From positions 1,375,001-1,439,000 of the forward strand of contig JABTUZ010000001.1 in NCBI GenBank assembly GCA_015075105.1: a stretch of 64,000 nucleotides of DNA, in the 5' to 3' direction. Position 1 is the stretch's first letter. Every line of letters starts with the position of its first letter. Shown piece after piece: positions 37,569 through 46,830 of this stretch. The position numbers and the translations under genes are program-made. Origin of the DNA: Leptospiraceae bacterium. GTDB lineage: Bacteria; Spirochaetota; Leptospiria; Leptospirales; Leptospiraceae. The notes under the pieces are model-generated. The model had not been told where the DNA came from, did no database searches, and worked only from the letters and a program-made list of their open reading frames with translations.

Positions 37569-39384
37569 AACTTCTCAACTTCAAAATTGTAAGCCAATAA
37601 TAGATTCTATTTTTTAGCTTATTGATAATGATTTGTATAACAAATTTCAATAGAGTTTTAAAATTTTTCAGGTGATGAAGCGGTAAGGAATCCTGTATTT
37701 TTTTTAGTTCTTTCATAGATAGGATTCTTTCGTTGATTCGATCAAAGTCTATATTGGATTTAAGATTTTTTATAATTACACCTGCGGTCTCTTCACCCAC
37801 ATCCTTCCATTTTCTGTTTACAGAATTAGGCTTATAGTTTTCGATATTTTCATTATTTAATTCCTGCAATTTTCCAGAGAGTTCAGAAAACGTATCAAAA
37901 AAGTGGATACAATGAATTCTATCAAATTCCTTTTTTAACTCTCTGTTTACATCTGAATTGTACACTAAAATTGGTTTTCCTAATTGAATCGCACCAAGTA
38001 CAGGTAAACCAAAACCTTCATAAAGACTTGGGTATAAAATTAGTCTTGAATTTGCATACAAAATATCCACTAACTTCTCGGACAACCGACCACTCGTAAA
38101 AATCTGAAAACTTTTTCCAAACTTTTCTCTAATTCTTTCATCTGCAATTACAACTACTTTCAGTTTTGTATCACTCAATTCGTTTAGTGTTCTTTCCAAC
38201 GCCTTGTGCTTAAAGCCATTTCCAATAATTAAAACATAGTTTCTCTCATTAAACTCTGGGGCATTTTGGACTTCACTTTCTTTACATTTAGCCTCTTTGG
38301 TTAGAAGTATCGGCAATACTTTTCCATCTATTCTTCTCTCTGCGAAATAGGACTCTATATCACTTGCAGAAGATTTTGATATACTTAAAATATTTTCTGA
38401 AAATCTGAAAGCTATTGAGCTAGAAATATCAATCGAGATTTTCTCACTGATATATTTACACCTAAGGGCAATCGCATCAAGCATCGTAAAAATATATTTC
38501 AAACAATTTTGGCTAATTATCTCCATTGTATTCAAGGAAAAAATTTGTTGAGGGATAAATAAAATTTTGTAAAAACTATTCCCTCTCAAATTTGACTCGA
38601 CTATGTATTCCTTATACTTCTCTAATTTAAATTTTTCAATAGTCAAATTATTCGCAATGATCTGGAAACTAATATTTTGAGTTTTTAGCTTATCCACCAA
38701 ACCATCCAACAAACCTATAGCGTATTCGCTTGTCCCATTAAAAATAGGATCCAAGGAGGATAGATCGATACCTACATCAAAATGTTTTTTACTAAAAATT
38801 TGATTAATCAAATCAACAGAGTCCAAAATATTTTTAGACTCATTTTGGGAGGCGTATAACTTTTTCACCTCTAAATATTCTTTACAAATTCTTAAACTTT
38901 CATAACCATAGAAATTAATTTCTTTAATGTAACTATTCCAGTCCATTTTTCCGTCTTGAATAAAATGCCCCGGACTAAAATTATTCGCTACATTCCCCTT
39001 GACTACTAAATAGGAATCATCTATAAATTTTAAATAAGTGTGAGTTTTTTTTTGTTTAGTAATATGAATATACTCTTTCTCTAATCTACCATATATTATA
39101 GCCGGTTGACAAACTGCATAGTGCTCGTTGTCCTCTAAAACTTCTATACACCTTGCAAGAATATTACTTGAATCTCTATTCTTTTGAATCCATCTATTCG
39201 GGTGAGTAACCACAAGAAAAGAATACCTTTCTTTTAAAAAAATAGAGAATCCTTGTACAAAGTTCTCTACGAAAACTTCTTTTATTGTATATTTCTTTTT
39301 TAAAATATGTATTAGTATTTTCTTAAATACAGATTCAGCTTCTCTACCAATTGTTATTGCTAATATATTTTTACTATTTTGCAT
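37561..39384 (-). CDS. Large glycosyltransferase with C-terminal GT4 domain
   Basis: The protein is about 607 residues. The last ~250 form a GT4 GT-B nucleotide-sugar domain (NYVLIIGNGFKHKALERTL, ILYPSLYEGFGLPVLGAIQLGKPILVYN, the E-x7-E region). The N-terminal ~350 residues include a GT-B acceptor half starting near FDVGIDLSSLDPIFNGTSEYAIGLL, preceded by a segment I do not recognise. I take ATG 39384; an in-frame TTG at 39402 would add six residues. It is part of the chain-assembly block downstream of the kinase. Confidence 0.8.
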   Translation of the reverse strand: MQNSKNILAITIGREAESVFKKILIHILKKKYTIKEVFVENFVQGFSIFLKERYSFLVVTHPNRWIQKNRDSSNILARCIEVLEDNEHYAVCQPAIIYGRLEKEYIHITKQKKTHTYLKFIDDSYLVVKGNVANNFSPGHFIQDGKMDWNSYIKEINFYGYESLRICKEYLEVKKLYASQNESKNILDSVDLINQIFSKKHFDVGIDLSSLDPIFNGTSEYAIGLLDGLVDKLKTQNISFQIIANNLTIEKFKLEKYKEYIVESNLRGNSFYKILFIPQQIFSLNTMEIISQNCLKYIFTMLDAIALRCKYISEKISIDISSSIAFRFSENILSISKSSASDIESYFAERRIDGKVLPILLTKEAKCKESEVQNAPEFNERNYVLIIGNGFKHKALERTLNELSDTKLKVVVIADERIREKFGKSFQIFTSGRLSEKLVDILYANSRLILYPSLYEGFGLPVLGAIQLGKPILVYNSDVNRELKKEFDRIHCIHFFDTFSELSGKLQELNNENIENYKPNSVNRKWKDVGEETAGVIIKNLKSNIDFDRINERILSMKELKKIQDSLPLHHLKNFKTLLKFVIQIIINKLKNRIYYWLTILKLRSYD

Positions 39385-39430
39385 TTTTCTTACCAAATTC
39401 AACTACCTTTAAACCAATCAAATCCTAAAA

Positions 39431-40495
39431 TCATTTCCTGAAAAAAGAAAAAATAATTTGAAATGGTTTTGTAAAAATTCTTCCAATTTTCCAAGTACAA
39501 CTATTTACAACACTATTATAGTTACTTTGTAAAGAATTATAGTTACTTTGTAAAGAATTATAGTTACTTTGTAAAGAATTCTGCAACTCATCACAAAATA
39601 CTTCAATCATTCTAGAATACTCAAAACTTTCCGAGTTATCCTTAAGTATTCTCATTATCTCTTTTAAATGATGATTAAAACTCGGTGGAGTAATAAACTC
39701 TTTATGATTTTCCCCGACTAACTTCATCTGATTTAGATTAAAATAAATTTCACTAAGAGGGTCATATTTAGGAAGATTTAACTTAAATCCCTTAATCGAT
39801 GAAGAAAAGCTAAAAAATCGAATCAACTCTTCTTCAAAGAAATGAGTCTCGTGTGTAAATTCTAAATCACCAATCTTGAATTGCCCGCTGCTTGCAATAA
39901 TAATATTTCTGTCGATGAAGTCTCCTTGAGTAAGCCTTTTATAAAAAGAATCTCTGTTAGACAGTAACTTTATAATCTCAGGTTGGATGATCGACTGAAT
40001 AAGAATTGTATCGAGGTTTGTAACAAAACGAAAACTCGTAAACTTCTTGACTAAACTTTCTAATTCCAACTTGGCATTTTCATAAGTAGATACTTTACAA
40101 CTTTTATTCAACTCATCATGAAACAATTTTACCTTTTCTATCATTTCATTTTTTCTTTCAGGGTTTTTATCTAATATTTTTTCAATCGTATCCCCTTCGA
40201 TAAACTCTTCCAATAAAAAATCTTCCCCGCTTTCAGTAAAAAAAATAATAATACATGGATAAATTCCTTGAAATACGGAAAGCAATTCGTATTTTTCCTT
40301 TAACCATTTGAGGCCTTTTCCTATTCTTAAAAAGTATTTAGGAATACCACCCACCTCTATTCTAAATTTATGGGTTTCTTGATCGTCTAACCTAAGAAAA
40401 GATCCATAACTCGGCACAAAACTAATCAATTCCCCTTCTCGAATGAAGGAATTTTGAATGAGCTTTCTTTTTACTATTTCCAACTTTGAATCCAA
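39431..40495 (-). CDS. APH-like sugar/polysaccharide kinase with heptad-repeat tail
   Basis: The 354-residue protein has an aminoglycoside-phosphotransferase/LPS-kinase-type fold. Its catalytic loop is QGDFIDRNIII (the usual HGDxxxxN with Gln for His), followed by a metal-binding FKIGDLEF. The C-terminus carries three exact heptads NSLQSNY (about residues 307-327), encoded by perfect 21-bp DNA repeats, and then an amphipathic end TWKIGRIFTKPFQIIFSFFRK. It lies 4 nt after a methyltransferase gene, which follows Wzt. The order methyltransferase, kinase, coiled coil matches the O-antigen terminator WbdD, here as two genes. Kinase activity is inferred. Confidence 0.65.
   Translation of the reverse strand: MDSKLEIVKRKLIQNSFIREGELISFVPSYGSFLRLDDQETHKFRIEVGGIPKYFLRIGKGLKWLKEKYELLSVFQGIYPCIIIFFTESGEDFLLEEFIEGDTIEKILDKNPERKNEMIEKVKLFHDELNKSCKVSTYENAKLELESLVKKFTSFRFVTNLDTILIQSIIQPEIIKLLSNRDSFYKRLTQGDFIDRNIIIASSGQFKIGDLEFTHETHFFEEELIRFFSFSSSIKGFKLNLPKYDPLSEIYFNLNQMKLVGENHKEFITPPSFNHHLKEIMRILKDNSESFEYSRMIEVFCDELQNSLQSNYNSLQSNYNSLQSNYNSVVNSCTWKIGRIFTKPFQIIFSFFRK
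39515..39580 (-). repeat. Three perfect 21-bp tandem repeats in the kinase gene
   Basis: Three exact copies of a 21-bp unit lie at 39515-39535, 39536-39556 and 39557-39577, followed by the first three bases of a fourth. Each encodes one heptad NSLQSNY. Absence of any base difference, even at third positions, suggests recent slippage or recombination, and in-frame copy-number change would not break the gene. Confidence 0.95.
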
Positions 40496-40499
40496 TATT

Positions 40500-42266
40500 C
40501 TACCTTTTCCTGTAAATCAATTGAAATGTTTTTTTAAATAGGGTAAAGAAAAATCGAATAGGAGTAGCAATCCGCCAACCAAAAGATTGGTATATTTGGT
40601 TTAGATTTCTCTCCAATTCATCGATTCTATTTTTGTAGTTTAGTATAGAATTTCTTTGTGAAAAATATTTTTTCTTTAACATAGTATATTCTTCTTCTGA
40701 TTCAAAAAATACTTTCCAGTCAGACTCAATTGTTTTTATTGCTTCCGAATCTTGAAATAAGTCCAAAAAGATTTTTAAAAGTATTTCTGCAAAACTCAAA
40801 TTATATGTAGAGTTTGAATATTCCACAGTAGAGATTTTTGAAAAAGATATAAGTAGTCCAAAGTATATTACACTACCAAAAAAAACCTCATTTCCTCTGC
40901 TTTCGTTGTCAATTAACTTAAACTGAAAAATTCCATTTGTATCAAAATATAGATTACAAGGCACTGCATCTACAAATCTTGAATTCAATCTTAAATCTGG
41001 CTTAGAGTCTTTTGGAATTTTACAACATTCTATCACTGCATTTTTCCAGACCTTAGCCCACTCTGAAATTATTTGAATATCCCAATTCGGCTTATTCAAA
41101 ATCCGAACTAACTCCAACCAATAATTTCTACCGGTCAAATAATTTTTTGATTCTAGAGGCTTAGTCAAAAATACATCTTCTAATGAATATTTTTTCTCGA
41201 TAATAGAACTTGATTTAGACTCTATAGAAGTAATAGAATTTTTTCCATAATAATCTAAGTAATTGTACGCAAGCGTATTGGATGAAACAACCAATTTAGG
41301 ATCTCCTTTTTGTGCAACCATCAAAAACGAATTGGAAAGCTCCAAGGCAAGCCCGTTACTCCAAGTATTTTTATACCCCATCTCCAAAGAAAAACTATCT
41401 TCACTTTTTCTCTGGGGATCTTCCGATACGGAGTCAATTGCGAGCATCATAAGCTCTTCCTGAAAATTTTTCCAACCATAAGGAGTTACTATAGAAACAG
41501 GCAATTTATAATCAGGAAGCGGGATATACTCTTGGGTTTCTTTAAAACCAGAGATAGAAATCAAGCTAAGTAGTTCGTGCCTACCCCAAGTTTTAAATTC
41601 CCCCCTATCGTAAGAATCATTAATTCCATACATTGGCTTTCCGGCGTGATCCTCATTTTGACCAGATAAATATTTTAACCCAAGCCTATTTTCAATTGCC
41701 AGTATTAGAGCACCATTTTCTTTCAATTGGTTGTGACAAGATTTTAACAATTGACTCGGCCCGTCTTCTCCAAGAAACATGGTTGAATATTCCAATACTC
41801 CGTTTAGAATTACAAAATCAAAATTTTTAAGTTTAGTAATATCTTCGCTAGTACCGCAAACTACCTCTACATTTTCTAAATCCTTGCATCTTTCTCTTGC
41901 GATCTGTGATCTTCTGTAACTTCCTTCTACTGAAATTAGAGTAGCACCAATCTCTCCGAGAAATCTGGATAGTGCCCCGCAACCGCAACCAATTTCTAAA
42001 ACAGTTTTACCTTGTAAAATATTTGCAAACGGTTTTAAAATATTCGCTCGCCTATTACTTAAGTGATACAGAGATGGCCAGTCTTTAATATATCCTTTTA
42101 ACTCACTTGAAAAAGTACTTCTATCTTTGGATTTTTGTATGGAGTGTAGTATGTAATTTTCAACTTTCTCTCCATCGCTATAAGTAAAATTTTTCTTTTC
42201 GGGTAAAACCCATACAGAGGTATCAGGATTTTTTTGAAACCCTAACCTTTTAATTTCACCAATCAA
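40500..42266 (-). CDS. SAM-dependent methyltransferase of the O-antigen export block
   Basis: The 588-residue protein has a class I methyltransferase domain at about 60-240 (GKTVLEIGCGCGALSRFLGEIGA, SVEGS, DFVILNGVLEYS, GALILAIENRLGLKYLSG). A middle region of about 280 residues is not recognised. A short coiled coil (NYKNRIDELERNLNQIYQ) and the tail SFGWRIATPIRFFFTLFKK end the protein, like the tail of the adjacent kinase. It overlaps the Wzt gene by 4 nt. Next to a Wzt with a C-terminal domain and an APH-like kinase, it is a candidate for the methylating half of a chain terminator. Confidence 0.75.
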   Translation of the reverse strand: MIGEIKRLGFQKNPDTSVWVLPEKKNFTYSDGEKVENYILHSIQKSKDRSTFSSELKGYIKDWPSLYHLSNRRANILKPFANILQGKTVLEIGCGCGALSRFLGEIGATLISVEGSYRRSQIARERCKDLENVEVVCGTSEDITKLKNFDFVILNGVLEYSTMFLGEDGPSQLLKSCHNQLKENGALILAIENRLGLKYLSGQNEDHAGKPMYGINDSYDRGEFKTWGRHELLSLISISGFKETQEYIPLPDYKLPVSIVTPYGWKNFQEELMMLAIDSVSEDPQRKSEDSFSLEMGYKNTWSNGLALELSNSFLMVAQKGDPKLVVSSNTLAYNYLDYYGKNSITSIESKSSSIIEKKYSLEDVFLTKPLESKNYLTGRNYWLELVRILNKPNWDIQIISEWAKVWKNAVIECCKIPKDSKPDLRLNSRFVDAVPCNLYFDTNGIFQFKLIDNESRGNEVFFGSVIYFGLLISFSKISTVEYSNSTYNLSFAEILLKIFLDLFQDSEAIKTIESDWKVFFESEEEYTMLKKKYFSQRNSILNYKNRIDELERNLNQIYQSFGWRIATPIRFFFTLFKKTFQLIYRKR

Positions 42267-43567
42267 GATTTATTTCCTGTGACAGAAATTTTTGCATTCA
42301 AATCTACAAGTCCTGTAAACTCTAAAACCGGCTCGACAAGAAGGTGAATAGAATCGTATCTTCTGTCATGAGGAATCACTTCTCCACTCGAAGACTTACT
42401 TGCAATCCCGACAGAAATAAAAAAATCCCCACTACACAAAATCATATTCATGTCTATTTTTACGAACCATTCACTTCCAGAATGAACATTTGATATTCCG
42501 ATACTTTTTTGACAGTCTGTATTTGTGTTATAAATCGTAACTCCTTCCTTCGTCTTTAAAGCAAACCCGAATACAGGAAATAAAATATTTTGTTTGAATA
42601 CAACACGAAACTCCAAAAGTATATTTTTATTTCTAACCAAAATAGAAGGAAATTTCTCTCCTTCCTGATACAGTACAAAATCTACAATTTCTGCTTCCCT
42701 ATCACCCCATCTGTATTCCGAAGGATTAAAATAAGGACGATTTTCAAATTTAGAATTTAATTCAGAATCTTGTATTTGGAAATTAGAAGGTGTTGGCTCT
42801 GCGCTCTCATTTTCACCTGCTACTTCTGATTTTTTTCCAAACAGTAAATCCAAATATCTATTTACAATTTTTTTAGGCGATCCTTTCTCTAAAATTTTCC
42901 CGTGATCTAATAAAATTGCGTGATCACAATGAGTAGTAATTTGCTCTATAGAATGAGATACAAAAAGAACTGTAGTTCCCAAGCGAATCAATTCTTTCAA
43001 TTTACTAAAACACTTTGCCTGAAATTTTGCATCCCCTACAGATAATGCCTCGTCAACGATTAAAATTTCAGGGCTAATATTGATTGCACACGCAAATGCC
43101 AAGCGAACAAACATTCCACTGGAATAAGATTTTACCGGCTGGTAAATAAAGTCTCCGATGTCTGCAAAATTTATAATGCTATCAACAGATTTTTTCATTT
43201 CTTTTTTCAGCTTGCCGTTAAGCATTCCAAAAAAATAAATATTTTCCATTCCTGTAAACTCAGGATTGAATCCCGTTCCAAGCTCCAATAAGGAAGAAAT
43301 AGAGCCATTCACGATCACCTCACCTCTACTCTGTGTCAATACTCCAGTGATGATTTTCAGAAGTGTTGACTTACCGGATCCGTTTACGCCTACAACCCCT
43401 ACAGTCTCTCCTTTTTTTACTTCAAAACTTACATCATTAAGAGCATAAAAATCCTCATGGTATTTTTTTCTAAATGGACTTAAGGCTTCGAGTATTCTAT
43501 CTTTCGGTGATTTGTACAAAGGATAAATCTTAGTTATGTTTTTAACTTGAATTGCAATATCGGTCAA
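42263..43567 (-). CDS. wzt: O-antigen ABC transporter ATP-binding protein with C-terminal carbohydrate-binding domain
   Basis: The 434-residue protein has an ABC ATPase domain (Walker A GVNGSGKSTLLKI, signature YSSGMFVRLAFA, Walker B EILIVDEALSVGDAKFQ, H-loop VSHS). A ~180-residue C-terminal beta-rich domain follows (about 255-434), like the Wzt-C domain that recognises capped O-antigen ends. The start is TTG 43567, with GGAGAAG at good spacing. The paired permease gene lies 47 nt upstream. The C-terminal domain implies that a terminal modification is required for export. Confidence 0.93.
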   Translation of the reverse strand: MTDIAIQVKNITKIYPLYKSPKDRILEALSPFRKKYHEDFYALNDVSFEVKKGETVGVVGVNGSGKSTLLKIITGVLTQSRGEVIVNGSISSLLELGTGFNPEFTGMENIYFFGMLNGKLKKEMKKSVDSIINFADIGDFIYQPVKSYSSGMFVRLAFACAINISPEILIVDEALSVGDAKFQAKCFSKLKELIRLGTTVLFVSHSIEQITTHCDHAILLDHGKILEKGSPKKIVNRYLDLLFGKKSEVAGENESAEPTPSNFQIQDSELNSKFENRPYFNPSEYRWGDREAEIVDFVLYQEGEKFPSILVRNKNILLEFRVVFKQNILFPVFGFALKTKEGVTIYNTNTDCQKSIGISNVHSGSEWFVKIDMNMILCSGDFFISVGIASKSSSGEVIPHDRRYDSIHLLVEPVLEFTGLVDLNAKISVTGNKS

Positions 43568-43614
43568 GATACTTCTCCGACTAAAAAAAATAATAAATTC
43601 ATCTTATATAAAAT

Positions 43615-44403
43615 TTACAACGCATCTGCAAAATGTGGTCTAAGCCTATTGAATAAAAATGCGCCAAATAAAAAAATACAAATTGTAACAACCCAGAAAT
43701 ATAAGGTATAGTAAGGTTTTTCCCAAAACCAAGTATTGTATAGAACCGAGTCTCTGTACCCTTGCACCAAATAATACGCAGGGTTTAATTTTAAATAAAA
43801 TAAATATTGTTCCGGCATCATCTTATGCGACCAGATAATCGGCGTAAGCCAAAACCCGAATTGCAAAAATATACCGATCATCTGACTCAAATCTTTTACA
43901 AAAACAATTACAGAAGAAGTTGCCCAGCTTATTCCTAAGACAAAAATCTGTGTAGCGAATAAGTAATACAAAACTTGGATCCAGATTAGCTTTGGAAAAT
44001 ATCCGTAATAGAAGAGTATCACAGTCAAAAGCAGTAAAAAAAAGGCATGGATAAAAAGTGCGCTAATTAATTTGATCACAGGTAGAGTACTCACTCTAAA
44101 TACAATCTTTTTTACAAGATAGGGTTTATCAATTATAGACATCGAACCGGAAGAAATAGATTCAGATAGAAAAAACCAAGGAAACATCCCGGAAACAAGC
44201 CATAAGAAAAATGGAACTCCATCTGTTGGGGCTGAACGAAACCCAACCTGAAATACAAAAAATAAAATTACCACGGTCATAAGTGGTCCGGTAAAAGCCC
44301 ACACAATCCCAAGATAATTCCCTAGGTATCTTTGCTTAAAATCCTGAATCGCCAAAGAAAATAACAGATTTCTATTTTTAAAAATATCAAGAAAAAATTT
44401 CAT
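43615..44403 (-). CDS. wzm: O-antigen ABC transporter permease
   Basis: The 262-residue integral membrane protein has six predicted transmembrane helices. The N-terminal FSLAIQDFKQRYLGNYLGIVWAFTGPLMTVVILFFVFQVGFR is typical of Wzm/ABC2 polysaccharide permeases. It forms the channel through which undecaprenyl-linked chains cross the inner membrane, powered by Wzt, encoded just downstream. Confidence 0.92.
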   Translation of the reverse strand: MKFFLDIFKNRNLLFSLAIQDFKQRYLGNYLGIVWAFTGPLMTVVILFFVFQVGFRSAPTDGVPFFLWLVSGMFPWFFLSESISSGSMSIIDKPYLVKKIVFRVSTLPVIKLISALFIHAFFLLLLTVILFYYGYFPKLIWIQVLYYLFATQIFVLGISWATSSVIVFVKDLSQMIGIFLQFGFWLTPIIWSHKMMPEQYLFYLKLNPAYYLVQGYRDSVLYNTWFWEKPYYTLYFWVVTICIFLFGAFLFNRLRPHFADAL

Positions 44404-44425
44404 AATTTAGCTTGTATTGTAAACC

Positions 44426-45703
44426 CTACCTTGCTCCAAATCCAGTAAAAATTGTTTTGATTGTTTTAAAAGTGATAAGAGTATCCAACCAAAACGAAAA
44501 GTGTTTAATGTAATAAAAATCGTATTCGAGCTTAATATTCATTCCTTCTACCTCGGCTGCGTATCCTTGCTCGACTTGAGCCCAACCGGAAATTCCGGGA
44601 CGAACTACGTGCCTATAACTAAAAAAAGGAACGTCCTTTTCGTACCAATTAGATAATTCCAAAGATTCAGGTCTAGGACCAATAAAACTCATCTGACCGA
44701 TTAAGATATTGAACACTTGAGGAAGCTCATCAATCCTGAATTTACGAATAAATTTTCCTATTCGAGTAATCCTTGGGTCTTGATTTTTGTCTGTAAACCC
44801 CTTCCCTTTTCTTTCGATATACATACTTCTAAATTTTAACATAGTGAAAGGCTTTCCTCTAAACCCCATCCTTTTCTGTAAAAAAAAAATAGAGCCCTTG
44901 CTTTCTAAACGAATTAAAATTCCGATTGCAATAAAAAAAGGGACGAGTATTGGGAGTAAAACTATTGCAGCCAATACATCTATAACCCTTTTTATATTTT
45001 CGTAAAAATTAGAAGGCAAAAGCGACCCAAATTCATTTTCAGATAAGTGATCTATTTTGACTCTTCCTGTGAGAGACTCTTTAATTTGCTTAGTGTGGAA
45101 TACAGGGATCCTTGAAAGAATACACTTAGCTAAAAATTTTTCCCATTCAGGTGTGAGCTTTTTAGAATGCAAGTCGGCTATTATAGCGTTGAATCTTTCT
45201 TCTTTCAAGTCTGGCTCTTTCAATACTACAAATAATGCGTTATGTATATTCTGAAAATGAGTTATATCCCCAAAAGGTACAATGGCATAACGATTTATTC
45301 TATACCGATTCCCAATAAAATACCCTACATAGCACCAAAAAAGTGTAGTTAGAAAACCTATCAAAAGAGAAACATTGCTGTAGTTGAATCTATTGACTAA
45401 AAATACTAAAATCAACACTCCATAGATAGCCAAAACAGTGGGAAATATATACGCTGAAGACTGAGAACCCGGAAAACGAAATAGCTTTCTTAAAATAAAT
45501 AAACATACACCAAAAGAAATGATATTTCCGTACATTACATAAGTGCTATTCAAATCTATAGTCTTCCAAAAATAAGCTCCCCACTTTGGCACTACGCTCA
45601 ATAAAATCAGCAAAATCCCACCAATTATAAATTGAAATAGAAAACTCAGTAAAATTTTTTCGTAGAATCTGGAATGCCTTCTTGTATAACTTGAACTAAT
45701 CAT
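44426..45703 (-). CDS. Polyprenyl glycosylphosphotransferase (WbaP/WcaJ type)
   Basis: The 425-residue protein has about four N-terminal membrane segments, a cytoplasmic linker, a further re-entrant hydrophobic segment (VLAAIVLLPILVPFFIAIGILI) and the bacterial sugar transferase domain. That domain shows FFLQKRMGFRGKPFTMLKFRSM, FIRKFRIDELPQVFNILIGQMSFIGPRPE and RPGISGWAQV. It transfers a sugar-1-phosphate to undecaprenyl phosphate, starting repeat or chain synthesis. It overlaps the upstream oxidoreductase gene by 4 nt. Confidence 0.92.
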   Translation of the reverse strand: MISSSYTRRHSRFYEKILLSFLFQFIIGGILLILLSVVPKWGAYFWKTIDLNSTYVMYGNIISFGVCLFILRKLFRFPGSQSSAYIFPTVLAIYGVLILVFLVNRFNYSNVSLLIGFLTTLFWCYVGYFIGNRYRINRYAIVPFGDITHFQNIHNALFVVLKEPDLKEERFNAIIADLHSKKLTPEWEKFLAKCILSRIPVFHTKQIKESLTGRVKIDHLSENEFGSLLPSNFYENIKRVIDVLAAIVLLPILVPFFIAIGILIRLESKGSIFFLQKRMGFRGKPFTMLKFRSMYIERKGKGFTDKNQDPRITRIGKFIRKFRIDELPQVFNILIGQMSFIGPRPESLELSNWYEKDVPFFSYRHVVRPGISGWAQVEQGYAAEVEGMNIKLEYDFYYIKHFSFWLDTLITFKTIKTIFTGFGAR

Positions 45704-46821
45704 AATTTTTCTAAAATAGATTTTCCGATTGCAAGCGAGCTTGTTAAACCGGGAGACTCAATACCAATAAGATTGATAAATCCGGGTAAACCTTTTTCCG
45801 TCTCTTCAGAAATTACAAAATCCCTAAATAGCTCTCCTTCCCCTTGCAATTTAGGTCGAATACCGGACTGATCTGGATGAAGATCTTCAATTTTTATTCC
45901 ACTCAAATATTCACTCACAGCTTTGAAAAAACTTTCTCTCTTATTGAAATCTACCGAATATACTTCATTTTTTTCTTTTAAATATTCTACGTCAGGACCA
46001 AACTTAATACTACCGTCCAATTCCAAAGTGGCGTGAACCCCAAGCCCGAATAAATTTTTAGAAGGTACGGGATAAATGAGTTTATTTACCATACCTCTTT
46101 TTGAATAACGAAAATAATCTCCTTTACAAAAATGCAAAGTATAATTTTCTTCCTGTATATCCAATCCAGCCAACTTAGCAATTGTATCAGAATAAAGTCC
46201 GGCAGAATTTATCACATATTTGGAAGATACTGAATTTTCTTCATCTCCACACCTTAAAGAAATTCTATACCCACTTTCTTTTTTCTCAATTCCACTCACT
46301 GTATGATTAAAAGCAAATTCTCCCCTATTTTGCAAAATGTCCAGCTCCATAGAATTCATAAAAGAATGTACATCCACAATACCTGTGTTGGGTGAGAATA
46401 TTGCTTTAGTTGCTTTTACATTTGGCTCTACAGACTCCATTTCTTTTTTTGACTTCCACAGTAAACCTTCTACCCCATTTATCTGGCCTTGTTGGAATAT
46501 ATCTTCTAACCTATATTCATCTTCTTTATTTACGGCTACTATGTACTTCCCAATTTTAGAATGAGAAATATTTTTTTTATCACAATACTCATACATTAAA
46601 CGATTCCCTTCTACACAAAGTTTCGCTTTTAAAGAATTTGTAGGGTAGTACATTCCTGCGTGAATTACTTGACTGTTTCTTGAACTAATCCCTGTTCCGA
46701 TTTTATTTTCTTTTTCAATCACAAGAACACTTTTTGATTTTTCTGTCAGCGATTTTGCAATAGAAAGACCTACTACACCCGCACCAATTACCGTAAATTC
46801 AAAGTCAATATTCTCACCCAT
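45700..46821 (-). CDS. FAD-dependent oxidoreductase, LhgO/DAO-like
   Basis: The 373-residue protein has the FAD-binding motif FTVIGAGVVGLSIAKSLTEKSKSVLVIEKE and the GTGISSRNSQVIHAGMYYP segment typical of L-2-hydroxyglutarate oxidase (LhgO). It also has a closing GIESPGLTSSLAIGKSILEKL. The family oxidises 2-hydroxy acids or amino acids. Within a surface-polysaccharide operon its role is unclear, though such genes recur in Leptospira-type rfb loci as far as I recall. Substrate unknown. Confidence 0.82.
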   Translation of the reverse strand: MGENIDFEFTVIGAGVVGLSIAKSLTEKSKSVLVIEKENKIGTGISSRNSQVIHAGMYYPTNSLKAKLCVEGNRLMYEYCDKKNISHSKIGKYIVAVNKEDEYRLEDIFQQGQINGVEGLLWKSKKEMESVEPNVKATKAIFSPNTGIVDVHSFMNSMELDILQNRGEFAFNHTVSGIEKKESGYRISLRCGDEENSVSSKYVINSAGLYSDTIAKLAGLDIQEENYTLHFCKGDYFRYSKRGMVNKLIYPVPSKNLFGLGVHATLELDGSIKFGPDVEYLKEKNEVYSVDFNKRESFFKAVSEYLSGIKIEDLHPDQSGIRPKLQGEGELFRDFVISEETEKGLPGFINLIGIESPGLTSSLAIGKSILEKL

Positions 46822-46830
46822 AAAATACGC

